Assembly (NCBI RefSeq): GCF_002902845.1
Contig: NZ_PPTF01000002.1
Coordinates: forward strand, 33,986-97,985
Length of the DNA stretch: 64,000 nucleotides
Direction of reading: 5' to 3'
Source of the DNA: Chromobacterium sinusclupearum
GTDB taxonomy: Bacteria; Pseudomonadota; Gammaproteobacteria; Burkholderiales; Chromobacteriaceae
Made by a program: the position numbers and the translations under genes. The notes beneath the pieces are model-generated. The model was not told the DNA's origin, did no database searches, and saw only the letters and a list, made by a program, of their open reading frames with translations. Positions 46,701-56,000 of this stretch are shown in pieces. How positions within the stretch are numbered: position 1 is the stretch's first letter; every line of letters starts with the position of its first letter.

Positions 46701-46874
46701 AGCCAGTCAGTGAGCCGCCAAAAGTCAGTCTCACGTGGCTCTATTAAGGTATAGATGCTCCCTCCTTGATCCGGCAGTCCGGTGATATAGTAAGCAGCTC
46801 TGTTACACAAATCCGGCAGTGCCGCAGCTTAGCAAGTGCCCCAAGCACAGATAGCTATAGATTTCCGATAATAA

Positions 46875-47633
46875 TTATTTAGCCTTGTTCAATTTTAATT
46901 TTTCAATGGCAGCATTAATTTTCATCATAAAACTTACATCAACTCTTTTATTGCAAATAATAAATCTCTCATCTCCGGATGGCACATCTGGCAAAGTCAA
47001 TATCTTGATGTTTTTTAACATCTCAGGCTGTTCTCGAAAGGCCTCTACTTCTTCTGTGGTCAATATTGAAAAATCAGATCGTCCCGCCTGAATCATTTTA
47101 ACAAGGCCGACTTGCTCGGTGGTAACCGATTGAATCTGACTTATCGGAACTTTCTCAAGCAACTTGTTCATATAGTCACCAATTGTAAAGCCTTTTTTTA
47201 TTAAAATATGCACACCCGGGATAGAAAACAGTTGTTTCGCTGTAATATTTTCCGCCACAGAAAAGTTAATCCTGGCTATAGCAACCAAAGGCTTGTTCCG
47301 ATAAATTGGCAGAGTAAAATTGGCGTACTCTTCTCTTTCTTTTGTCTTATACCAGCCAGTGGAGCAGTTTAAACCTTCGTCATTCTTTATAATATTAAGG
47401 ACTCTATAAGCAGGCACCAGCTTCCAAACGTGGGATATATTTGCCTCCGCCAAAATACTATCAGTTATTTTTACAATAAATCCATCGGGACGGCCATTAG
47501 AATTAATAAAATGAAATGGCGGCCTATCATAATAATAGAATATAAGAGGCAACTGAGGCACCTGCTCTTCAGCAGACGCCATTAAAATAAAAAAACATGC
47601 AAACACCATTAACAATAAATATATTTTCCTCAT
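46875..47633 (-). CDS. stand-alone periplasmic binding protein-like gene, copy 2
   Basis: The ATG at 47633 gives 252 aa with a clear signal peptide (MRKIYLLLMVFACFFILMASA). It shares the YYYDRPPFHF start, the CSTGWYKTKEREEYANF centre, LPIYRNKPLVAIARINF and the DVPSGDERFIICNKRV end with copy 1, so the two are recent paralogues in inverted orientation. There is no transport operon. AT-rich like its neighbours. Confidence 0.82.
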   Translation of the reverse strand: MRKIYLLLMVFACFFILMASAEEQVPQLPLIFYYYDRPPFHFINSNGRPDGFIVKITDSILAEANISHVWKLVPAYRVLNIIKNDEGLNCSTGWYKTKEREEYANFTLPIYRNKPLVAIARINFSVAENITAKQLFSIPGVHILIKKGFTIGDYMNKLLEKVPISQIQSVTTEQVGLVKMIQAGRSDFSILTTEEVEAFREQPEMLKNIKILTLPDVPSGDERFIICNKRVDVSFMMKINAAIEKLKLNKAK

Positions 47634-47799
47634 GCCGGCTGCCAAATTAAAACAGTTAACAAAGGCCATCGATGCATACCCATCATATTAAAAATTACAT
47701 TTACCAAATCAACATTCCGGTTGAAACACCCTAGTTATTAAAATAATCAACAGGTATCGCCCGTGCCGTTAGCTAAACCACATCAACACCAAGACGTTT

Positions 47800-48531
47800 T
47801 CAGCGAATCTTTGCGCCTATTACTTCATTCAATCTTTGAATGATGTCAGCTGGAACTTTCTTACTGCAAATGATATATCTCTTTTCTACCGCAGGAACAT
47901 CTGGAAAATTTAATATCTGAAAATCATTCATTGTAAAGCCAGCTTGTTTTGTATAGTACGCAACCTCTTCCTGAGTAGTAATAATAAGATCTGCTCGTTT
48001 AGCAAAAATCATTTTAACTAGATTGGGCACATCTACAGCTGCAGATATTACTTGATCTCGTGGCATTTTTGCGATTAAAGCATCCATATAAGCCCCCTGG
48101 GAAAAATTTTGCTTAACAAGCAATTTTATGCTGGGACTGGACAAAAGCTCCTTTGCTGATATACCAGGCTTGAAGTTAAAGTCAGAGCGAGCCAACCCCA
48201 CTAAAGGCTTATCCTTATAAATTGGAAGTGAGAATCGTGCATACTCTTCTCTTTCCGGCGTTTTATACCATCCCGGCGTACATATTTCCTCATTATTACG
48301 CTTAATATTCTCAAGGACTCGATTGGCAGGGACAAGCACCCATTCGATTGAAATATCAATTGACTTGAAGGCAAGCTCAGTGGGAGTAACAACTAGACCA
48401 GTTACGGTCCCATCTGATAATGTGTAGTGAAAAGGATAACGCTCATAGTACTGAATGTTCAGTAATTGCGCTCCGAAATTTGGATGAGAGAAGACGCACA
48501 GCCAGATGAATAACAAGGACATAACTCTCAT
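47800..48531 (-). CDS. stand-alone periplasmic binding protein-like gene, copy 3
   Basis: The 243-aa precursor has a short signal peptide (MRVMSLLFIWLCVFSHPNFGA). It keeps the family pattern (QYYERYPFHYTLSDG, CTPGWYKTPEREEYARF, LPIYKDKPLVGLARSDF, FPDVPAVEKRYIICSKKVP) but has diverged from copies 1 and 2. It follows copy 2 upstream on the same strand with 166 bp between them. The conserved Cys in GWYKT-adjacent CxPGW and the C-terminal IICxK may be structurally important. Confidence 0.82.
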   Translation of the reverse strand: MRVMSLLFIWLCVFSHPNFGAQLLNIQYYERYPFHYTLSDGTVTGLVVTPTELAFKSIDISIEWVLVPANRVLENIKRNNEEICTPGWYKTPEREEYARFSLPIYKDKPLVGLARSDFNFKPGISAKELLSSPSIKLLVKQNFSQGAYMDALIAKMPRDQVISAAVDVPNLVKMIFAKRADLIITTQEEVAYYTKQAGFTMNDFQILNFPDVPAVEKRYIICSKKVPADIIQRLNEVIGAKIR

Positions 48532-49036
48532 TTAATCACCTCGCCAACCTAAGCTAGATCTACATGAGAATATAGTCAGTTTTGTTACAAAACTCCAAAA
48601 CAGGATGATCGATTCCGCCAAGCAGCAGCAGGTCGGCCTCGACGAGACGATCAAGGCCATGGATGGCGATACCGAGTACCGGCTGTACCGGGCCGGGTGA
48701 CAGCCCCCCCATATGGGGGGCCTTTGCTTGACAAATGGAGCCCCGCAAGAGGAATAAGGAAATTTTGGCCGCTCCTGTCTTCTTGGAAAGCCACTAACTG
48801 AAGGTCTGGCGGATCAACATCTGCACGCAAAAGACTGCATGCGCGACATCGCCAGCCAGACCCACTACAACAGCGGCGGCGCCTATTTGCCAGCGGCCAC
48901 AAACAAGCTTCCTGATTGAATACGTCGAAAGCAACACTGATGTGGTAGCAGCTATGACCGTCCCATCAGCGTTGGTGCCTTCAGCCCCCACAACCCCATC
49001 GTCATTAAAACTGGAAGGCAGGCCTTATTAGGCCCC
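48532..49036. other. 505-bp region with gene remnants
   Basis: Two short plus-strand frames look like C-terminal fragments: one ending TEYRLYRAG with TGA at about 48698-48700, and one ending HYNSGGAYLPAATNKLPD with TGA at 48917-48919. The first is followed at once by a perfect inverted repeat CCCCCC-ATAT-GGGGGG (48705-48720) and CCTTTG, a possible terminator. Neither fragment has a start or ribosome site. I infer debris of one or two lost genes; I cannot name them. Confidence 0.4.
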
Positions 49037-50704
49037 TCAGGATTTGACTAGACCAGACAGGCCCTGCGCCTGATCCCACACTTCGCGGTTTCCCACACGC
49101 GCCTGATACGATAGGTTCAACGCCGGCAACTCCTTCATCACCTTGTTGCCTGACGCCCCCGTGTTATACGCCTGCACCTCGCCATTACCGCCGTAGAGTA
49201 GTATTTGTTGGAGCAGTTGCTGCTCATCGGACTCCAGACGCGCCCCTGGCGCTGCCAAGCCGCCTCCCTGGTGCAAAGCCACCGCTTCGCGCTTCAACTC
49301 CGCGTCAAGCATGCCAGTGCGATCCTTGCCGCTCTTGCAGTTCCAGCACGGCACGGCGCCGATCTCATACGCCAACAAGGCGGCGCGCTGCGCTGCTTTG
49401 TACGGCTCTCCTCCATCGTGGCGATGCGCCTTGGCTGCCCAGATTGCCTTTAGCTGCCGACTCAGCCACCATACACGGTTGGCATTGTCCGGCTTGGGCT
49501 CACGCGCGAGATAGGCGCCCACCCAGCCTTGCGGCTCGGCCTCCACGCGAAGGTCAGTTCCAAGCAACTGCTGCAGCGCCGCCGCGTTGTAGGCATCCGC
49601 TTGCGCGTGGCCAAGCTGAAATTTGAGTGCCAGCTCGTTGACGCCAAAGTTAAACGCCGCCACCTCCAGCAGGATGCGAACGGTGCGCGGCTGGCCAGTG
49701 GCATCCATCAAGGTCAGCTCCAGCGGCCGTTCCGAACTCAGCGCGTTCCAGGCAGCGACCTGATCATCCAGCATGTCTTTTTCATTCCAGAATCCGCCGG
49801 TCACCAAAGAGGTGGACACCAGCTGCAGCGGTACAACCTCTCCCGTCAAAGCGTTGTCCAGCAGCTCAGGCCGAGCAAACAAGGCAGCGGCAACCACCTC
49901 GCACGCCCGGTTCTGCGCTCCCTCCCGGCGTGCGATGGAACCCTTCTCCAGCGCGTAGGGAGACAAAATCGCGTGTCGCACGCCCTTGAACAGCGTTTCC
50001 CCACTCTGCGCCTTAATCTCCGATGTCCACAGATTGGCGGCATGAGCGGTCTCGCGCGTGGACTCGCAGCACACGCCCTGCCCGCGATACGGAATGGGGA
50101 AGATATCCGTATCGCCCAACTTCATTTGCGCAGCCGGCACCATGGTGCAATCGTAACGCTGCCCCCGGTAATCAAAGTGAGTCGACACCGTATTCCACGG
50201 ACGGGCGTTAAGCACCTGCTGGCTGGCCTCGCGGTATGCTATCTTTGCCTCACGCTGCGCATCCTTGGCTAACATGCCAGCCCGGACCAATCGAGAGGAA
50301 ATCAGAGCCAACAAATCCTGCTGCAAGCGTTTCGCCCTTTTGAGCTCCTCCCGCGTCGCGGGCCGGTCTTGCTTGAAACGCGACGCTTCCAATTGCTGGG
50401 CAAGCTGCCGCAGCTCGGTCGGATCCTCACCCAGACTCCTAAGCGCCTGCGCCGCCGCCTCAATTCGGTTCTGCTGCAAAATGAACAAGGCATGCACAGA
50501 ACGAGTAGACGGCGAGGCCGGCTGTTGCAATTGCGATAGTAGCGCCATCTCCTCCCCTTCCAAACGCGAGATCCGGAGAGGGATGTCGGCCTGGCGCGTA
50601 GCAATGATGGATGCTCCCAAACGACCAGCGCCAACCGGGTGCGCCGAATCACCATGCAAGCGGAACAATTGACGCGCAAAACCAATGACACCAAGTAAGC
50701 TCAT
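49037..50704 (-). CDS. sopB: SopB/SigD/IpgD-type phosphoinositide phosphatase effector
   Basis: The 555-aa protein (SopB is 561 aa) has the CX5R active-site motif in NCKSGKDRTGMLDAE with Cys456 and Arg462, and the upstream NNP/FNFGVNELAL-type block of the family. The N-terminal ~170 residues are helical and charged, consistent with the secretion/chaperone-binding and Cdc42-binding part. It dephosphorylates host phosphoinositides and drives ruffling and vacuole maturation. No SigE-type chaperone gene lies next to it, unlike in Salmonella. It is on the minus strand, flanked by binding-protein-like genes. Confidence 0.93.
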   Translation of the reverse strand: MSLLGVIGFARQLFRLHGDSAHPVGAGRLGASIIATRQADIPLRISRLEGEEMALLSQLQQPASPSTRSVHALFILQQNRIEAAAQALRSLGEDPTELRQLAQQLEASRFKQDRPATREELKRAKRLQQDLLALISSRLVRAGMLAKDAQREAKIAYREASQQVLNARPWNTVSTHFDYRGQRYDCTMVPAAQMKLGDTDIFPIPYRGQGVCCESTRETAHAANLWTSEIKAQSGETLFKGVRHAILSPYALEKGSIARREGAQNRACEVVAAALFARPELLDNALTGEVVPLQLVSTSLVTGGFWNEKDMLDDQVAAWNALSSERPLELTLMDATGQPRTVRILLEVAAFNFGVNELALKFQLGHAQADAYNAAALQQLLGTDLRVEAEPQGWVGAYLAREPKPDNANRVWWLSRQLKAIWAAKAHRHDGGEPYKAAQRAALLAYEIGAVPCWNCKSGKDRTGMLDAELKREAVALHQGGGLAAPGARLESDEQQLLQQILLYGGNGEVQAYNTGASGNKVMKELPALNLSYQARVGNREVWDQAQGLSGLVKS

Positions 50705-50932
50705 GACATTTCTCCATTAGTCACACGCTTGCTCCATTGCAAAACGTGCATGGATGCCAATTTTTGCATTATCTGTGATTGCCAAATATCAAAAAAAGCC
50801 CATCGTCGCTGCGGAAGCTTGATATCCCGTCAAGTATCATTGACCTAATCTTCCAGCTAACCCTAAATATTCCAGGGTTTAGCTAAAATAAATCATACAC
50901 CTTGAACTCAGACCTCCTCTAAAGGACTCATC

Positions 50933-51655
50933 ATGTTTAAATGCATTTTCTTTTTTGGGGGGTTATTTTTAATAGCAATAGCATTTGGAGCGAATGCTAA
51001 GATCATTATCAAAATCGGTTGCTCCAACTTCCCTCCGTATTTTAATGTGGAAAATGGTCTTTGTTTGAGAGGGAAAGGCATCGACAAGATTCGAGAGTTG
51101 AACAAGAAACAGAAAAAGTACGACTTCCAGCTCTACGTCACCGCCCCGGCCAGAAAAACCATGGATTTTCAAAACCGGAAGTTTGACATGAGCTTGTACA
51201 GCAATATCAATTGGGGTTGGGACAAATCCACCGTTTTTGCCAGTTGCATATTCGGTACCGACCACGAAGTCTTTGTCGCCCGCAAAGACCAAGTTGCTGG
51301 CAACAACGCTTATTTCGACGATATCGCGGCGAAGAGAATCGTCGCCATCAATGGCTATCATTATGCCTTTGCCCAGTTCAACGCCGACCGGGAATTCCTG
51401 CACAAGCATTTCAATATTGAGTTGACCAACACGCATGAAGGCAACCTTATGGCCGTTATGCTGGGGCGTGCCGATATGGCTATTGTCACCAAGTCCTTTC
51501 TTGACGACTGGCGGCAGGAACATCCGGATTTGTCTCCGGATCTGATGGAGGCGAAAAAATATGATCAGACCTACCAGTTCACCGCTGTCGTCAGGAAGGA
51601 TGGCTCGTTGACGAAGCGCGAAATCGACCAACTGCTAGGCTGTGACAGCAGGTAA
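50933..51655 (+). CDS. divergent periplasmic binding protein-like gene
   Basis: The 240-aa precursor starts with MFKCIFFFGGLFLIAIAFGANA, a signal peptide, with AAAGGA 7 nt before the ATG. The mature part opens KIGCSNFPPYFN, as in family-3 solute-binding proteins, and has MDFQNRKFDMSLYSN and LGRADMAIVTKSFLDDW domain segments. It is only distantly related to the other three copies and has no transporter genes beside it. It is divergent from sopB over a 228-bp AT-rich region. Confidence 0.8.
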   Translation: MFKCIFFFGGLFLIAIAFGANAKIIIKIGCSNFPPYFNVENGLCLRGKGIDKIRELNKKQKKYDFQLYVTAPARKTMDFQNRKFDMSLYSNINWGWDKSTVFASCIFGTDHEVFVARKDQVAGNNAYFDDIAAKRIVAINGYHYAFAQFNADREFLHKHFNIELTNTHEGNLMAVMLGRADMAIVTKSFLDDWRQEHPDLSPDLMEAKKYDQTYQFTAVVRKDGSLTKREIDQLLGCDSR

Positions 51656-51729
51656 TGCTGTCACAGCACGCGGCCGCAATCCGAAAATCATGACGGCGGC
51701 CGCCGGCGGCAAAACGCACAGGCTAGCGC

Positions 51730-52966
51730 TTACTGCCTGCGCACCTGCCCAGATTTCAAGTCGCGGATGGACCAGTTCTTGGACTGCAGAATGCGAGAGA
51801 ACTCATCCAAACCATAGCGATGGATGCCAAACGCTCCCGGCTCCGCCTGCTCCACACTGCCTGCGCCGCCCGGCTTGTAACGGATGGCCTCAGTTGTTCC
51901 GCGCGGGTTGGCGCTGGCATGGTCGAAGATTTTGGGAATGACTCCACGCGGCACGGTCACCGTCAGCTCGCAATCGAAGCCAGAGCCGCCCTTGGGATCG
52001 TAGACTGCGCCATCAGTGAAAAACCACTTATGCTGCTCGAACGAGCGCGGGCCCTGGGCAAATTTTCCTGACGTCAGCAGCGCATCCGCTTCTGCTCGAC
52101 TCATGTAGCGGCGGATGGTGACCGCATTGGCGAAGGCGTCGCCGGCCCCAGCGGCTCGCGGCACAGCGTCGAACACGCTTCCAATCACTCCCGTGATGCT
52201 GTCGATGAGTTCAAGCCTGGCCCGGGCCTTGTACGCCACGTCTATCAATCCATTCAGATAGTTGCCATAAGCCGTGCGCGACTGCGCGCTCAACGCTGCC
52301 ATCTCCGCCTTGCTCACACCGCTGCTCTGGGCCGAGCGCAACTGCGCGCTGAATCCCTCCACCTCGGCTTTGGCCAGCAGGGCCAAGTCCTGATCCAGCC
52401 CCAACGCATGATCTATGTTCGAGCAACTCAACGATGCCGGCAAGCCGAGGGCGAAGTCGAATGACCCCGCCTGTGCCTTGGTATTGCCCAGTATCGCCTC
52501 ACGTACCTCTTCCAGTTGCCAATGGCCTCAGTCACCATATCACAAGACAGCGAGCGCTTATCCCGGCCAGCGCCGCTTGCGATGCCGCACCCGACGGTAG
52601 CAACCTCCTCCTCGACCAACCCTCTCACCGTCACCGCCTCACTGGCCGGCTGGCTAGTCTGCTGCAGCCGCACGGCTCCCAGGCGCTCAGTATCGATCCG
52701 CGACAAGCGGTATTGCGGGGTGGCCGTGCCCGCTTGGTACTGCTCCCCCATGGCACGCATGCCCACAGTGCGCCGCACCACCTGTTTCAATTCATTGGCC
52801 GAGACGTAACTGAACAGACCGATATTGGGATCGTAAAAATGAAAGGCCTTCGCACCTGCGCTGCGCTGTTCATTGTCATCCCCAACATCATCTCATGCGA
52901 GCGTTAATCCATGCTGAACAGAGCGCCACTATTAAGATCTTCTAGATGAGCAGCGATCTGCTCTAG
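51730..52966 (-). pseudogene. decayed YopT-like (C58) cysteine protease/toxin gene
   Basis: Three minus-strand frames continue one another. 52904-52966 reads LEQIAAHLEDLNSGALFSMD and ends in TAA. The same frame resumes RSHEMMLG, with His as in the C58 family. A second frame (to 52428) reads AFHFYDPNIGLFSYVSANEL, with the catalytic Asp motif DPNxG. After a shift at about 52521 a third frame reads QLEEVREAILGNT and continues to 51730 with IRRYMSRAEADALLTSGKF and FEQHKWFFTDG, which resembles a polymorphic-toxin or ADP-ribosyltransferase-like tail. The catalytic-Cys half is missing. At least one nonsense change and two frameshifts are needed, so the gene is dead. Confidence 0.72.
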
Positions 52967-53035
52967 TCAATCAGAAAATCTAGAGTGCCCCCTACGGGCG
53001 ATGGAGTGCATAGTTGTAGAACTGGACGATCTTTC

Positions 53036-53064
53036 GGTTGCGCCCCCTAAGGGGCCGCAACACA
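53036..53064 (-). terminator. possible hairpin terminator of the toxin operon
   Basis: GGTTGCGCCCCC and GGGGCCGCAAC form a GC-rich stem with one mismatch around TAA, starting 4-5 bp after the toxin stop. No T-run follows, so this may be a Rho-assisted or simple stabilising hairpin. Confidence 0.4.
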
Positions 53065-53067
53065 TCA

Positions 53068-56000
53068 TCACAGAATCTGAGTTAACAGCGGTCGTAGACC
53101 ATCAGGCATATCTCGTCCAAAGCCGGTCAGATCACTGCCCGATACAGGCGCCATCGAATTCATTGCTTGGACTAGCCTTTGTTGATTTCTGAGCACAGTC
53201 AGCTCCGACGGTACCGAAAATTCATTCATTTCGTACAAGCTTTGGCTTGCCTTCACCGAACGAGAAGAAAGCTCGCCTGCAGGCACAACTTGACTCAAAC
53301 GCTGAAACACCTCGTTGCCGCTCCATGCTTCCGCTTCCCCATCTTCAAACGAGAAAGACAGGCTAGATAATCTCCCTTCTCGGCCGCTCCCCACCATATT
53401 CAACAACTTAACATGATGCGCGCCGTTCACTAGCAGCAAGTCTGCGCCGTCCAGTTGCCATCGGTAAGCACCGCGAGTCCCGGGCAGAACCAGATGAATG
53501 GGCGTATTGGGAAGATCATCGGTAATGATCGCGATATCGGCTCGCGATAAAGCCATAGCCCCAGGCCTCAGCCAGTGCGTCGTCTCAGAAGGACGCATCA
53601 TGATCTCTACTCCGGCAGGCATACCAGGAATCACAATATCTTCCGCCAGGGTTTCCAGCGTATCCTGGCCAACACCCCCAATGATCTCCAAACGGCGGCC
53701 ACCCGGCCCTTCCCGATAGATGTAATTCACACCATTCGCCTCCCAGGCGGCTTGATCCAACATCACACCGTCATCACCACTGGCAAGCTTGTACGACAAC
53801 CTCCGGCCCGACGCATCCCGCCCCTGCACCCGTAATTCTTGCGACAGCGCGATATGCTCCTGCTCTCCCAACTGTTGCGTCAACCAGGTGTTCAAGGCTT
53901 GACGCGTCATGCCCTGCTCAGAGAATCGCCGCAGCAACCCATCCATCACATGCGTTTCGACGTCTTGGTGAGCCAGTATGTCCAGCTCGCGTAATTGCAA
54001 CTGATCTCCTAACCAGATGCCGCTAAAATTTGCTGACAATGCCTCCAGATTAAGCGTTCCGCTCAGTGTGCGACCATCGGCGATCGCCACCCCTGGCAAA
54101 CTCCATTGACTGGTCTGCCCCTGTTGCAACTGCCACACGGTAGTCTCACCGGATCCGCTCTCCAAAAGGAAAGCATCGCCGCTGGCTACATGAATCGCGC
54201 CAGAGCGCTGCCCAACCGCCAGGCTCAGCCATCCATGGTCAGACAAACCAGGAGTATTCGCCTCTGTATAGAAACGTTGCAGCAGCTCAGTCATCTGCGC
54301 CGACGGTTCCCGTTCGAGTATCAAGGAACTGGCATAACATCCCGCCTCCAAGTCCACGCTTAAGCATAACGTCGCCCCTTCTCCCAAGGTATGGGTAAGC
54401 AGCACGCTCTGAGGCCGATCCTCTCCGGCAAAAGACAGCGTCTGCCCCCCCACCACAATGGCATTGGCACTGATCCTCATGTCAGAAAACGCTCCATGCT
54501 TGAGCGCACCAAGCACCAGCTTGCCATCCTGGACGGAATGAGTTTTCACGGCATAGTCAAGGTCGAAAACCCATTTCTCTCGCCTCTCGCCGCTGGCCTC
54601 CACGCGAATAGGCACCGCCTCCGCCGGCAGCACCACCGAATATACGCCGCCGTGTCCCTGCAGATCATATGACAGGTGCCCGCGCTCGACCGCATTGGTC
54701 ACAGTAGGAACGATCAGAGTGCGCGACTCGGCATCCAACGTTACGCGAACGGCTGTGGCGCGTGGTTCTTCGACAATGCTGCTGATTCCCCAGTCGGTTG
54801 GAAACGCATACATGCCCCAGATGAACTTATCGCCGTAGTGCTCGTGCAGCCGTCGGAAAGCCGCCACATCCGCTGAGCGTCGACCAGTCACCTGGTTGTA
54901 ATCGAACTGGATTCGCCGCCCCACACCACTTGGCAGCGTGACAATTCTCTCAACAGTTGCTTGGCCATCCGACTTGAACACATACTGCTTGTCCGCCATC
55001 CCCAGGCCGGCGTAAACATCAAGCCATGTATGGGAGTCGGGATCAGGCCTCGCAAAGAAATGATCCCAACCACCGGTTACAGTGTGCCCGCTTCCGCCTC
55101 GAGTTCCGTTAACTTCGATGCTGCCGTAACGCATAGTCCCATTAACGAAGTCAAGATGCTCCACCACCGCTCCGTCCGCGACCTGCCACGTCTGTCCAGA
55201 CTGCTGCAGTCCTCGATGTTGAATGCTGGCCAGAATGTCGTTGAAGCGCTGTGCAGACTGATCGAAACCATTGCGCAGCCTTTGATAGTTGTCGACCAGC
55301 ACGGGAATGCCAACCGACAATCCTGCCAACGGCGTGGCAAGCGCACCCAGCACGGTCGCAGCTCCCCCGGCCCCGGCCATGCCCGCCAACAACGCCGCCA
55401 GGCTGACACCGCTGTTGACTACCGCCAGACTCAGTTTCGTCTCCACCGCAACTCGGGCAGTCGGATCAGTCGTCTGCATCAACTCGACAATAATGGCCCC
55501 GATATTAATCCCGTCCAACACTGCGCCGGCGCTGCCTCCGATCACCCCCATGATCTGCCCGGTTTGAGATAGCAATGTCAGGTCCTTCTGCAATGCAGAA
55601 CCAACCCAGTCCGCCATATGAGCAGCATCAACGGCCGTGCTCAGGCCGTTGTTTATCAGCTGTGCGTAAACCTGCACCTTAAGCGCATCGCTCATCGCGC
55701 CCAAGCCACCATTCCGTGGGTTGACATCCATCAGGGTTTGCAGCATGTACGCCGCATTCAATGTATGCACTGCAGCCGGTTCGCTCAGCCCTTGCCACAT
55801 CAACAAGCCGCGGCTACCGGCCCAACCGACTCCGCGCTGCAAGTCCCTCACCATGCTGGCGGCTTCCGCCTCGAATTGCGTCAGCACGGCCGCACTGCTT
55901 CGCACCCACCGCCGCCCATCCGCGCTGCCGAGCTGCACCGATCGGTTGACGAACAGCAACTCGGTGGCTCCATCCCCCAAGCTTCGGGTTTTCAAGGTGG

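Noticed and set aside
53068..55200. RTX calcium-binding repeats in the toxin C-terminus
   Set aside because: Only isolated GG-x-G-x-D-like bits (such as IGGVGQDTL) are present, with no tandem nonapeptide array, despite the type I exporter.
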